NCBI RefSeq assembly: GCF_041020765.1 | Contig: NZ_JBEUEJ010000016.1 | Origin: Kineococcus terrestris | GTDB taxonomy: Bacteria > Actinomycetota > Actinomycetes > Actinomycetales > Kineococcaceae | Length of the DNA: 64,000 nucleotides | Direction: 5' to 3' (one strand) | Shown here: positions 25,553 to 33,501 of the stretch, in pieces | How the letters are laid out: each line of letters opens with the position of its first letter | Numbering within the stretch: position 1 is the stretch's first letter | Program-made: the position numbers and the translations under genes | Notes under the pieces: generated by a model | What the model was told of the DNA's origin: nothing | What the model saw: the letters and a program-made list of their open reading frames with translations, nothing else | The model's database searches: none

Positions 25553-26185
25553 CTACCCGCCCGCCGGCGCCAGGTGCGGCACCTGCTGCGCGGTGCGGCG
25601 CCAGGCGCTGACCAGGTCCACCTCGGGGTCGCGCAGCCACTGCACCTGCAGGCCGTCCATGAGTGCCAGCACGTGCCGGGCCAGGTCCCGCGCGTCGGGT
25701 CCGGGCGGCGCCAGCCGCGTCAGGTGGTCCAGGGTGCGGCGCTGGCGCTCGGCGAAGAACCGGTGCGCCGGGTGCTCGGGGGCCAGGGACTCCACCTCCA
25801 GCACCGCGTACAGGCGCACGATCTCCCGCTGCCCGGCGTTGCGCCGCACGATCGCCGCGCACAGCTCGGCCAGCGTCGGCTCGGGCAGGTCGTCGCCGGC
25901 CCCGGCGGCGGGAGGGTCCGGGTGCGCGGCCGCGCCCAGGTGCTCGGCCAGGGACCGGTGGTCCTGCTCGTCGCGGTGCTCCAGCACGGCGGTCAGCAGG
26001 CCGCTCTTGGAGCCGAAGTGGTGCAGCAGCCCGCCGAGGGTCAGGCCGCAGGCGTCGGCGACGTCCTGCACGGCCAGGCCGCGGTAGCCGTGCTCGGCGA
26101 TGAGGGCCGTGGCGGCCTCCAGGACCTGCCGGCGCCGCTGCTCGGCGCTCATGCGCACGCGCGGACGGGTCGGGTCGGCGGGCAC
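25553..26185 (-). CDS. TetR-family regulator, divergent from GH3 gene
   Basis: A 210-residue TetR repressor with HTH LIAEHGYRGLAVQDVADACG and LTLGGLLHHFGSKSGLL, and a helical effector domain ending in a TetR_C-like stretch (ARHVLALMDGLQVQWLRDPEV). The GTG at 26185 is preceded by TAGGAA with a six-base gap; an ATG at 26152 is an alternative that would still keep the HTH. It is divergent from a GH3 beta-glucosidase, and a perfect palindrome in the shared gap is a good operator. The effector is probably a glycoside or its product (inference). Confidence 0.9.
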   Translation of the reverse strand: MPADPTRPRVRMSAEQRRRQVLEAATALIAEHGYRGLAVQDVADACGLTLGGLLHHFGSKSGLLTAVLEHRDEQDHRSLAEHLGAAAHPDPPAAGAGDDLPEPTLAELCAAIVRRNAGQREIVRLYAVLEVESLAPEHPAHRFFAERQRRTLDHLTRLAPPGPDARDLARHVLALMDGLQVQWLRDPEVDLVSAWRRTAQQVPHLAPAGG

Positions 26186-26212
26186 GCGCCGTTCCTACCA
26201 CCCGTAGTGCGC

Positions 26213-26218
26213 TACTGT
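26213..26218 (+). promoter_or_regulatory. Probable -10 element of GH3 gene
   Basis: TACTGT fits the TANNNT pattern, lies 47 bases ahead of the GH3 start and 11 bases upstream of the TetR palindrome, so the operator would sit over the transcription start. Confidence 0.4.
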
Positions 26219-26228
26219 CCGCGCGAGC

Positions 26229-26248
26229 TACTGACGAGGTCGTCAGTA
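26229..26248. promoter_or_regulatory. TetR operator upstream of GH3 gene
   Basis: TACTGACGA-GG-TCGTCAGTA is a perfect dyad with nine-base arms and a two-base centre, in the gap between the divergent TetR and GH3 genes. Its AT-rich half-sites contrast with the flanking DNA. A weaker dyad (GTAG...CTAC, 26204-26215) lies just upstream. Confidence 0.7.
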
Positions 26249-26264
26249 AGGACGACGGGACGGG

Positions 26265-28436
26265 GTGGGACCGGTGGAGGATCGGACGGGCGCCTTCGGC
26301 GAGGCGGTCGAGGCGGTGCGCGCGGGCGCGGACCCCTTCGAGCGGGCGCGCGCGCTGCACGCGCTGATGAGCGAGGACGAGCGGCTGTGGCTGCTGGACG
26401 GCGACACGCCGTTCTGGGAGGGCATCGAGGAGATGCTCGACGGCGGTTACAACACCAGCCCCCTGCCGCACGGCGCCGTGCCGCGCCTCGGGGTGCCGGG
26501 GACCCGGTTCGTCGACGGCCCGCGCGGGTGCGTGTCCGGGCACGGCACCGCGTTCCCCGTCTCGATGGCGCGCGGCGCCACCTGGGACGTCGAGCTGGAG
26601 GAGCGCGTCGGCGACGCGATCGGCCGCGAGCTGCGCGCGCAGGGCGGCAACTTCTTCGGCGGCGTGTGCGTGAACCTGCCCCGCCACCCCGCGTGGGGCC
26701 GCGTGCAGGAGACGTACGGCGACGACCCGCACCACCTCGGGGAGTTCGGCGCCGCCCTGACCCGCGGCGTGCAGCGGCACGCGATGGCGTGCGTGAAGCA
26801 CTACGCCCTGAACTCCATGGAGAACGCCCGGTTCCACGTCGACGTGACCGTCGACGAGGCCACCCTGCACGAGGTCTACCTGCCGCACTTCCGCCGCGCC
26901 GCCGACGAGGGCGTGGCCGCGGTGATGAGCGCCTACAACTCCGTCAACGGCGAGTGGGCCGGACAGAACCGCTACCTGCTCACCGAGGTGCTGCGCGAGC
27001 AGTGGGGCTGGGACGGCGTCGTGGTCAGCGACTTCATCTGGGGCCTGCGCGACGCGGCCGCCAGCCTGGAGGCCGGGCTGGACCTGGAGGAGCCGTTCGT
27101 GCAGCAGCGCGCGCTGCACCTGCGCGACCAGATCGCGGCGGGCGAGACCTCCTGGGCGGCCGTCGAGCGCGCTGGGGTGCGGCTGCTCGCCGCGCAGCTG
27201 CGCTCGTACGCGGTCCGCAGCGAACCCGACCCCGGCCCGGAGGTGGTGGCGAGCGCCGGGCACCGTGCGCTGGCCCGCGAGGTCGCCGCGCGCGCGATGA
27301 CGCTGCTGCAGAACGACCCCGTGGACGGCACGCCCGTCCTGCCGCTGGACCCGGCCGCGGTGCGGCGCATCGCCCTGGTCGGCCGGCTGGCGACGGCCCC
27401 GAACACCGGCGACCTCGGGTCTTCGAACGTGCGCCCGCCGAGCGTCGCGACCCCGCTGGACGGGATCCGCGCCGCGTTCGGCGACGCCGAGGTCCTCCTC
27501 GTCACCGACGACGACCCGGCCGCCGCCGCGGAGGCGGCCCGCGCCGCGGACGTCGCCGTCGTCGTCACGGGTTTCGACGAGAAGGACGAGGGCGAGTACG
27601 TCGGTGGCGACACCATGACCGACCCGACCCTGACGGCCCTGTTCCCGCCCCGCCCGGGAGGCGCGGACGCCGGTGCGCCGCAGGACGCGGTGATGACGGC
27701 CGGTTTCGGCGGCGACCGCACGTCGCTGCGGCTGCGCCCCGTGGACGAGGAGGTCGTGCGGGCCGTCGCCGCGGCGAACCCGCGCACCGTCGTCGCGGTC
27801 GTGGCCGCCGGCGCGGTCGTCACCGAGTCTTGGCGCCACGACGTCCCCGCGCTGCTGCTCATGTGGTACGCGGGGATGGAGGGCGGGCACGCCCTGGCCG
27901 ACGTCCTCACCGGCGCCGCGGAACCCACCGGCCGCCTGCCGTACGCGGTGCCCACCAGCGAGGAGCACCTGCCGCCGTTCGACAAGGACGCCCACGCCGT
28001 CACCTACGACCGCTGGCACGGCCAGCGCCTGCTCGACCGCCTCGGCGTCGAGGCCGCCTTCCCGCACGGTTTCGGCCTGTCGTACACGACGTTCGCGCTG
28101 GAGGACGTCACCGCGGGCGCGGGCGCGGACGGCGTCCCGCAGGTCCGGGCGACCGTGCGCAACACCGGCGCCCGCGACGGCCGGCACGTCGTGCAGGTCT
28201 ACGGCCGGCGCACCGACGGCGCCCGCGCGGGGGAGAGCCTGCTCGTGGGGTTCGCGCCCGTCGCCGTCCCCGCCGCCTCGGCCGTCGAGGTCGAGGTCCC
28301 CGTCTCGCTGCGGGCGCTGGGCGCGTGGGACGCCGAGGCGAAGCGCCTCGTGGAGCCCGCCGTCGCGGACGTCGTCGTGGAGGTCGGCTCGCACGCCCGC
28401 GACCGGGCCGCGCACGTGCTGCCGCTGGGCGGTTGA
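26265..28436 (+). CDS. GH3-family beta-glucosidase
   Basis: A 723-residue glycoside hydrolase family 3 enzyme. The N-terminal barrel carries GTRFVDGPRG, the KHYALNS substrate-binding motif (K and H), and VVSDFIWG with D256 as expected nucleophile. The alpha/beta sandwich domain (ALVGRLA...; VVTGFDEKDEGE) and a C-terminal fibronectin-III-like domain (ATVRNTGARDGRHVVQVY) complete the usual order. No signal peptide, so cytosolic. The start is uncertain: GTG 26265 or GTG 26274 nine bases later, neither with an ideal Shine-Dalgarno. It releases terminal beta-linked glucose or related sugars and is probably repressed by the divergent TetR protein. Confidence 0.92.
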   Translation: MGPVEDRTGAFGEAVEAVRAGADPFERARALHALMSEDERLWLLDGDTPFWEGIEEMLDGGYNTSPLPHGAVPRLGVPGTRFVDGPRGCVSGHGTAFPVSMARGATWDVELEERVGDAIGRELRAQGGNFFGGVCVNLPRHPAWGRVQETYGDDPHHLGEFGAALTRGVQRHAMACVKHYALNSMENARFHVDVTVDEATLHEVYLPHFRRAADEGVAAVMSAYNSVNGEWAGQNRYLLTEVLREQWGWDGVVVSDFIWGLRDAAASLEAGLDLEEPFVQQRALHLRDQIAAGETSWAAVERAGVRLLAAQLRSYAVRSEPDPGPEVVASAGHRALAREVAARAMTLLQNDPVDGTPVLPLDPAAVRRIALVGRLATAPNTGDLGSSNVRPPSVATPLDGIRAAFGDAEVLLVTDDDPAAAAEAARAADVAVVVTGFDEKDEGEYVGGDTMTDPTLTALFPPRPGGADAGAPQDAVMTAGFGGDRTSLRLRPVDEEVVRAVAAANPRTVVAVVAAGAVVTESWRHDVPALLLMWYAGMEGGHALADVLTGAAEPTGRLPYAVPTSEEHLPPFDKDAHAVTYDRWHGQRLLDRLGVEAAFPHGFGLSYTTFALEDVTAGAGADGVPQVRATVRNTGARDGRHVVQVYGRRTDGARAGESLLVGFAPVAVPAASAVEVEVPVSLRALGAWDAEAKRLVEPAVADVVVEVGSHARDRAAHVLPLGG

Positions 28437-28468
28437 GCGGTTCACGCGCGCGCGGGGGCGCCAGCGCT

Positions 28469-28474
28469 TAGCCT
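28469..28474 (+). promoter_or_regulatory. Probable -10 element of OsmC gene
   Basis: TAGCCT lies 44 bases before the OsmC start in an otherwise featureless 82-base gap; it matches the TANNNT pattern of other promoters in the window. Confidence 0.35.
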
Positions 28475-28518
28475 CCCGGAGGCGTGCACGAGGGCGCGCC
28501 CAGGACACCGGAGGACCC

Positions 28519-28989
28519 GTGGCAGCGAAGAGGACCGTCCCGTTCGTGGTGGAGGCCGCCGGCACCGGCGTGGCCCAGCAGCTGACCGTCCCGGGGGAGG
28601 AGCAGCACGTCTTCCACGCGGACACGCTGCCGTCCTTCGGCGGGCAGGACGCCGCGCCCAGCCCGCTCAGCTACGTCCTGGGCGCGCTCACCTCCTGCAA
28701 CCAGGTGACCGGCAGCCTCGTGGCCAAGGACCTGGGCGTGCAGCTGGGCCGCTGGACGTTCCGGGTGCAGGGCGACCTGGACCCCTCGGTCATCGCCACC
28801 GGTGCGGACGGCAACGCGAACTTCGACAGCGTCAGCGTCAGCGTGCAGGTGGAGACCGACGCCACGCCCGAGCAGTTCGAGCGCCTCAGCGCCGAGACCG
28901 AGCGGCGCTGCCCCGTGACGCAGATGGTCAAGCGCAGCGGCCTGGAGTTCAGCAGCGAGTGGCGGGCCGTCCCGCTCGAGGCGGCCTGA
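28519..28989 (+). CDS. OsmC-family peroxide-reducing protein
   Basis: A 156-residue OsmC/Ohr-family protein. The two redox cysteines are C60 (LTSCNQVT) and C131 (RRCPVTQM), and the PSPLSYVLGAL motif before the first is typical. These proteins reduce organic hydroperoxides in the cytosol, using a lipoyl or thiol partner. GTG 28519 has GGAGG about four bases upstream. The gene is monocistronic and ends at a strong hairpin. The short second motif and lack of the Ohr-type arginine context favour the OsmC or YhfA side of the family. Confidence 0.88.
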   Translation: MAAKRTVPFVVEAAGTGVAQQLTVPGEEQHVFHADTLPSFGGQDAAPSPLSYVLGALTSCNQVTGSLVAKDLGVQLGRWTFRVQGDLDPSVIATGADGNANFDSVSVSVQVETDATPEQFERLSAETERRCPVTQMVKRSGLEFSSEWRAVPLEAA

Positions 28990-29001
28990 GCTGACGCGCG
29001 C

Positions 29002-29040
29002 GGGCGGCGCGGCACCGCCTCAGGCGGTGCCGCGCCGCCC
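29002..29040. terminator. Hairpin terminator between convergent genes
   Basis: A perfect inverted repeat with 19-base arms (29002-29020, 29022-29040) around one central base follows the OsmC stop by 12 bases. It overlaps the last codons and stop (29020-29022) of the convergent hypothetical gene, so it likely terminates OsmC transcription and perhaps both. Confidence 0.7.
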
Positions 29041-29349
29041 GAACAGGCGCTCGCGCAGGGCGGCGGGCAGCAGCGCCAGGCGGTCGGTGCGCGAGCCGTC
29101 GCTCTCCAGCAGCGCGGCCAGGACGTCGAGGTCTAGCCGGTCGCCCTGGACGACGACGCCGCGGGCGCGGCCGTTGGCGTCGTCGAAGACCACCGCGTCG
29201 GTGACGACCGTGGCGACGGGGTCGCGCCCGGGCGGGAGCTCGTCGCCCCAGACGGCGCGCAGGTCCTCGACCAGCCGCGCCGTGCGAGCGCTCTCACCGA
29301 AGGCCGCCGAGTTCGGCTCGTCGAAGGGCACGGAGGCACTGTGACCCAT
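29020..29349 (-). CDS. Hypothetical 109-residue protein
   Basis: Not recognised. ATG at 29349 begins a 109-residue acidic, soluble protein without membrane segments or a signal peptide. The most regular part is TARLVEDLRAVWGDELPPGRDPVATVVTDAVVFDD followed by a strand-like GRARGVVVQGDRLDLDVLAALL, suggesting a small alpha/beta fold. A longer frame extends upstream but lies antisense to the LuxR gene. It is divergent from that regulator and convergent with OsmC. Confidence 0.55.
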   Translation of the reverse strand: MGHSASVPFDEPNSAAFGESARTARLVEDLRAVWGDELPPGRDPVATVVTDAVVFDDANGRARGVVVQGDRLDLDVLAALLESDGSRTDRLALLPAALRERLFGRRGTA

Positions 29350-29488
29350 GCGGGACCGATTCGTTGACCCTCGAACGGGGGGCAAGCAGTGGCGATCGGG
29401 CGGATACCGGTGCGACGGCACGAGGACGCCCCCCGGTCGTCGCCGCGCTCGGCGCGGTCGACCCCTTGTCCGCCTCCGCGACGGCGCC

Positions 29489-29494
29489 GACGAT
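29489..29494 (+). promoter_or_regulatory. -10 hexamer of probable leaderless LuxR mRNA
   Basis: GACGAT lies exactly six bases before the GTG at 29501 and no Shine-Dalgarno is visible. Confidence 0.35.
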
Positions 29495-29500
29495 GGACGG

Positions 29501-30301
29501 GTGCCCAGCGCGGTCGACGACCTGCAGCGGGTGCTCGACGCCGCGGTGCCGTGCGCGGCGGCCACCACGTGGAGCGACGTGGCGACCCTCGTGCTGCCGG
29601 CCGTCGCGGAGCTCGTCCGCGCCGACGGCGCCGTCTTCCACGAGGCCGACCCCGCGCTCACGCAGCAGCTCGACATCTGGTCCGCGGGTGCGGAACCGCC
29701 GCTGGCGGTGATGTCCGGGTACGCCGCCGTCATGCCCCGGCACCCCTTCGTCAAGCACCTGCCGCAGCTGTCCGCGGTCCCGGCCGCGCGCCTGAGCGAC
29801 CTCGTGGCGCCGGGCACGTGGCGCGCCTCGCCCGTCCACCGGGACTGCCTGCGCCACCTGGGGATCGACGACCAGGTCGCGCTCGTGCTGACGGCACCGC
29901 CGCACGCGGTGCGCCTGGTCACCGCCCACCGCGCCGGGCGGCCCTTCACCGAGCACGAGGAGCGCTCGCTCGCGCTGCTCGGCCCCCACCTGCGCGCCAC
30001 CTTCGACCGGTTGGTCCGCTGCGGCGGCCCGCGCCTGGTCCTGCGGACCGTTCCCGACCTGCGCTGGGTGGAGGACGTCCTGGCGCCCGCACCGCCGGCC
30101 GGGCTGACGCCGCGGGAGCAGGAGGTGCTCACCCTGCTGGCCGCCGGGTGCAGCAGCGCCCAGGTGGCGCACCGGCTCGGGTGCAGCCCCCGCACCGTCG
30201 ACAAGCACGCGCAGAACCTCAGCGCCAAGCTGGGCACCGCGTCGCGCTGGGAGGCGGTGAGCCGCTGGCGCACCAGCGGCGGGCAGGTCCCGGCGCGCTA
30301 G
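29501..30301 (+). CDS. LuxR-family regulator with GAF-like sensor
   Basis: A 266-residue regulator. Residues about 20-170 look like a degenerate GAF-type sensory domain (AVAELVRADGAVFHEADPA...; HRAGRPFTEHEERSLALLGPHL). The C-terminal LuxR helix-turn-helix reads LTPREQEVLTLLAAGCSSAQ then LGCSPRTVDKHAQNLSAKLG. There is no receiver domain, so it probably responds to a ligand instead of phosphorylation. GTG 29501 was chosen over an upstream in-frame start at 29348 because that extension would overlap the divergent gene's start. The next gene downstream encodes a secreted protein that could be a target. Confidence 0.82.
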   Translation: MPSAVDDLQRVLDAAVPCAAATTWSDVATLVLPAVAELVRADGAVFHEADPALTQQLDIWSAGAEPPLAVMSGYAAVMPRHPFVKHLPQLSAVPAARLSDLVAPGTWRASPVHRDCLRHLGIDDQVALVLTAPPHAVRLVTAHRAGRPFTEHEERSLALLGPHLRATFDRLVRCGGPRLVLRTVPDLRWVEDVLAPAPPAGLTPREQEVLTLLAAGCSSAQVAHRLGCSPRTVDKHAQNLSAKLGTASRWEAVSRWRTSGGQVPAR

Positions 30302-30347
30302 CCGCGCCTACGCGGTTGTGCGCATCGACGCGGCCGGCGGCCCGGCC

Positions 30348-30353
30348 TAGCGT
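30348..30353 (+). promoter_or_regulatory. Probable -10 element of CWB2 protein gene
   Basis: TAGCGT, identical to the hexamer before the ABC exporter operon, lies 50 bases before the GTG at 30404. Confidence 0.4.
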
Positions 30354-30403
30354 CGGCCCGGGGCGCACCCGCGGAGGGCGCGCACGTCGTCGGGGGGCCC
30401 GTC

Positions 30404-33400
30404 GTGGACGTTCGGCAGATTCTGTTCCGCTGGGCGGGGACCCTCCTCGCGCCGCTGCTCCTGGTCGGTGCGATCGCCGCACCCGCCCGTGCCGTGGAGC
30501 GGGACGGGGCGGCCGAGGCGCCGGCACGGCTCGCGGCGGGTGCGCCGGTGAGCCGGCTGGCCGGCGCGGACCGGATCGGGACCGCGGTGGCGGTGTCCGC
30601 CGGCACGTGGACGTCCTCCCGGGAGGTGGTCCTGGCCTCGGCGCGCGACTTCCCCGACGCGCTCGCGGCGGGCCCCCTGGCCGCCCGCCTGGACGCGCCC
30701 CTGCTGCTGACCGACCCCGCACTGCTGCCGCCGCCCGTCCTGGCGGAGGTGCGGCGCCTGGGCGCCGAGCGCGTCACCCTCGTCGGTGGCGCCGCCGCGG
30801 TGGGTCCGGCCGTCGAGGCCGCGCTGTCCGACGAGGTCGAGGTCCGGCGCCTGGCCGGACCGGACCGCTACGCCACGGCCGCGGTCCTCGCCCTGGAGGC
30901 CGGACCGGGATCGTCGGGGGACGTGGTCCTCGCCGCCGGCTCGGCCGCCTCGCCCGACCGCGCCTGGCCGGACGCGCTGTCCGCCGGTGCGCTGACGGCC
31001 GCTCCCGGGGCCGTCCCGGTCCTGCTGACCACCCCCGACGCCCTGGCGCCCGCGGCCCGGGACGCCCTGCCGCGGCTGCTCGGCGACGACGGCGCGGTCC
31101 GCGTCGTCGGCGGTCCCTCCGCCGTCTCCGCCGCCGTCGAGGAGCAGGTGCGCGGCAGCGGGGCCGTGGTCGAGCGGCTGAGCGGCCGCGACCGCTACCT
31201 GACCTCCCTGGAATCGGCGGCCGCCGCGCTGCGCGAGCACGACGCCGCACCCCGCCCCCTGGTCCTGGCGACCGGAACCGCCTTCGCCGACGGCCTGGCC
31301 GCGGGAGCGCTGGCGGCCCGCCTCGACGCCGTCCTGCTGCTGGTGCCCCCCGGCGACCCGGCGGCCCGGGCGGACCTGCGCGCCTGGCTGGCGGTCAACG
31401 GTCCCCGCGTCGAGCGGCTCGTCGTGGTCGGCGGCCCCGCGGCGCTGCCGGAGGTCACCGCGTCCGGCGTCGGCGCCGCGCTGGCGACCGCTCCGCTGGT
31501 CCTGCCGCCGCCCGCCGCGGCTCCGGCGCCGGGGACGCCGCGGGAGGTCGCCGAGGAACTGGTCCGCGACCTGCGCGCGGGCGACCCGCGGCAGCGCCGG
31601 GCAGCCGTGCTGGCCGCCCTGTCGTGGGCGGGTCTCTCCGTGGCCGGCGCCGACGGCTCGCCTGCCGTGGCCGCCGACCCGGCGGCCGACCAGGGCGTCG
31701 TCCTGCCCGCCTGGCAGGCGCTGGCGCTGGCGGAGGCCCCCGACACCCGGGCCGACGTGCCGTTCCTGACGCTCGTCGAGCAGGCCGCCGCCGACGTGCC
31801 CGGCCTGGCGCCGCAGGAGGTGGCCGAGGCGCTGCTCGGCGGCGTCCTGAACGTCTCTGCCCGGGACGCCCTCGGGCTGCAGCGCTGGTCCGCCCTGTTC
31901 TCGGCCGCCGGGCTCGACGAGCGCGGGGGCTACGCGGTCGAGCAGCGGATGACGGCGCTGCAGACGACGCTGCTGTTCACCCGGCTGGCGGCCGAGTCGT
32001 CCGTCGCCGCCCGGACCGGGGCGGACCCCGTGCGGCCGCTCGCCGGCGCCGCGAACCCGTGCACCCCGACCGGTCCCGCGGCGACCGTCCTCGACAACGC
32101 GGCCGTCGCCGCGAGCACGGCCTTCGGCCGGTACTGGGAGTACGTCGCGAGCGCCGTCCCGTCGGCCGACCGCTTCACGCGCGTGCTGCCGTGGGTGAAC
32201 AACGCGCTCGCCGCGGTGCAGGTCGTCCTGTCCCTGGGGCAGGTGGAGCTGACAGCGGAGCTCGTGCCCGCCGCCGACCCGTCGCGCGAGTTCGAGCGGA
32301 CGCGGGACACCGTGCCGGGCGAGGTCGGCACGGTGCGGATGACGGTGCGGACGGGCGGTTCCGACCTCGAGGGCCTCAACTGCGCCCGCATCGTCCTGAA
32401 CTCCCTGGGGATGGACTTCTCGGTGGCTCCGGGAGGGCCCGTCGCGGGTGCGCGGATCACCGCGACCGACCTCGCGCCGCAGCTCGTGGAGCACCCGGTC
32501 GCCGGGCAGAACCTGGTGGACCGGCGCACCGACGCCGCCGGTGCCGTCACCGCCCTCGTGCGGGGCCGGGCGCAGCCGTACGACCTGGGGGACGCGCCGG
32601 TGCCGGTGGCCGCCCGCCAGTCGTGGCGGGTGGCGGTCACCGCCGCGCCCAACGACCTGGTCAAGGACCTGCGCGACACGGTGGCCGGCGGTGTCGGGGG
32701 CGGGGTCGTGGGGGCCGCCACGCCGCTGGTGGTGCGGACCCTCGCCGCGGCGACCGTGTTCTCCACGTTCACCGCGTGGGCTCCGCTGCGCGACTGGTCG
32801 GACGGGCGCGTGCTGGACGTCGCGGTCCGCCTGCGCACCGACGCGGGGACCGACTACAGCAACGGTGTCACCAGTTGGCGGTGGCGTTCGGACCACGCGC
32901 TCTCGGGCACCGTCGCGCTGGACGAGGGCGCCGACGCCCCGCTCGTCGTGGACGCCGCGTCCGGCTCGGGAGGGTGGACGAACGCCAACGCGGAGAACGT
33001 GTGCGACTACTCCGGCGAGCGCTATCCCGGGATCTGCTCGACCGTCACCACCGTGACCGGGGCCCGCGGCGGCGCTATGAGGGTCCTGTCGGTCGAGGTG
33101 GACGAGTTCGGCGCGCCGACCGCCGTGACGCTCACGCTCGACCCGGCGCCCGTGACCCTGACGAGCACCACCTGCTCGGGCGACTGCGGCCCCGGCGTGG
33201 CCGGTCCCGGACGCAGCGACGAGGTCGAACTGACGCTGGGCGACGTCCTGCAGCAGTACGGGGGAGGACCGCTGCGCATCACGGGTTTCGCCCCCGTGGA
33301 CGCAGGGTCGGGAGCGGACGCCGTCCACCGCGCGACCTACACCGTCCGCGACGACGAGCACGACCACGTCGTGACGTTCACCGCCCGGCCCGGCGGGCCC

Positions 33401-33409
33401 GGGAACTGA
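30404..33409 (+). CDS. Secreted CWB2-repeat protein with unknown C-terminal domain
   Basis: A 1001-residue exported protein. The signal peptide ends at APARA near residue 30. Three cell-wall-binding repeat 2 (PF04122) units begin at about residues 51 (RLAGADRIGT), 147 (RRLAGPDRYAT) and 257 (ERLSGRDRYLT); each alternates Rossmann-like strands (DFPDALAAGPLAARL, VTLVGGAAAV). Three such units usually suffice to anchor a protein to the wall. Residues about 375-1001 are a large region I do not recognise, with a helical part followed by beta-rich segments and several cysteines (CTPTG, GLNCAR, VCDYSGERYPGICS, TCSGDCGPG) that could form disulfides outside the cell. It has no C-terminal anchor. Confidence 0.85.
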   Translation: MDVRQILFRWAGTLLAPLLLVGAIAAPARAVERDGAAEAPARLAAGAPVSRLAGADRIGTAVAVSAGTWTSSREVVLASARDFPDALAAGPLAARLDAPLLLTDPALLPPPVLAEVRRLGAERVTLVGGAAAVGPAVEAALSDEVEVRRLAGPDRYATAAVLALEAGPGSSGDVVLAAGSAASPDRAWPDALSAGALTAAPGAVPVLLTTPDALAPAARDALPRLLGDDGAVRVVGGPSAVSAAVEEQVRGSGAVVERLSGRDRYLTSLESAAAALREHDAAPRPLVLATGTAFADGLAAGALAARLDAVLLLVPPGDPAARADLRAWLAVNGPRVERLVVVGGPAALPEVTASGVGAALATAPLVLPPPAAAPAPGTPREVAEELVRDLRAGDPRQRRAAVLAALSWAGLSVAGADGSPAVAADPAADQGVVLPAWQALALAEAPDTRADVPFLTLVEQAAADVPGLAPQEVAEALLGGVLNVSARDALGLQRWSALFSAAGLDERGGYAVEQRMTALQTTLLFTRLAAESSVAARTGADPVRPLAGAANPCTPTGPAATVLDNAAVAASTAFGRYWEYVASAVPSADRFTRVLPWVNNALAAVQVVLSLGQVELTAELVPAADPSREFERTRDTVPGEVGTVRMTVRTGGSDLEGLNCARIVLNSLGMDFSVAPGGPVAGARITATDLAPQLVEHPVAGQNLVDRRTDAAGAVTALVRGRAQPYDLGDAPVPVAARQSWRVAVTAAPNDLVKDLRDTVAGGVGGGVVGAATPLVVRTLAAATVFSTFTAWAPLRDWSDGRVLDVAVRLRTDAGTDYSNGVTSWRWRSDHALSGTVALDEGADAPLVVDAASGSGGWTNANAENVCDYSGERYPGICSTVTTVTGARGGAMRVLSVEVDEFGAPTAVTLTLDPAPVTLTSTTCSGDCGPGVAGPGRSDEVELTLGDVLQQYGGGPLRITGFAPVDAGSGADAVHRATYTVRDDEHDHVVTFTARPGGPGN

Positions 33410-33501
33410 GCTCCCGTCCGGTCGCAGCCGGCGCGGCGCGCTCCACCTCGACGCCGACCCGGACGGCGTTCCCGGCGGCGGGCGGACGGGCGGGAGACGG
33501 G

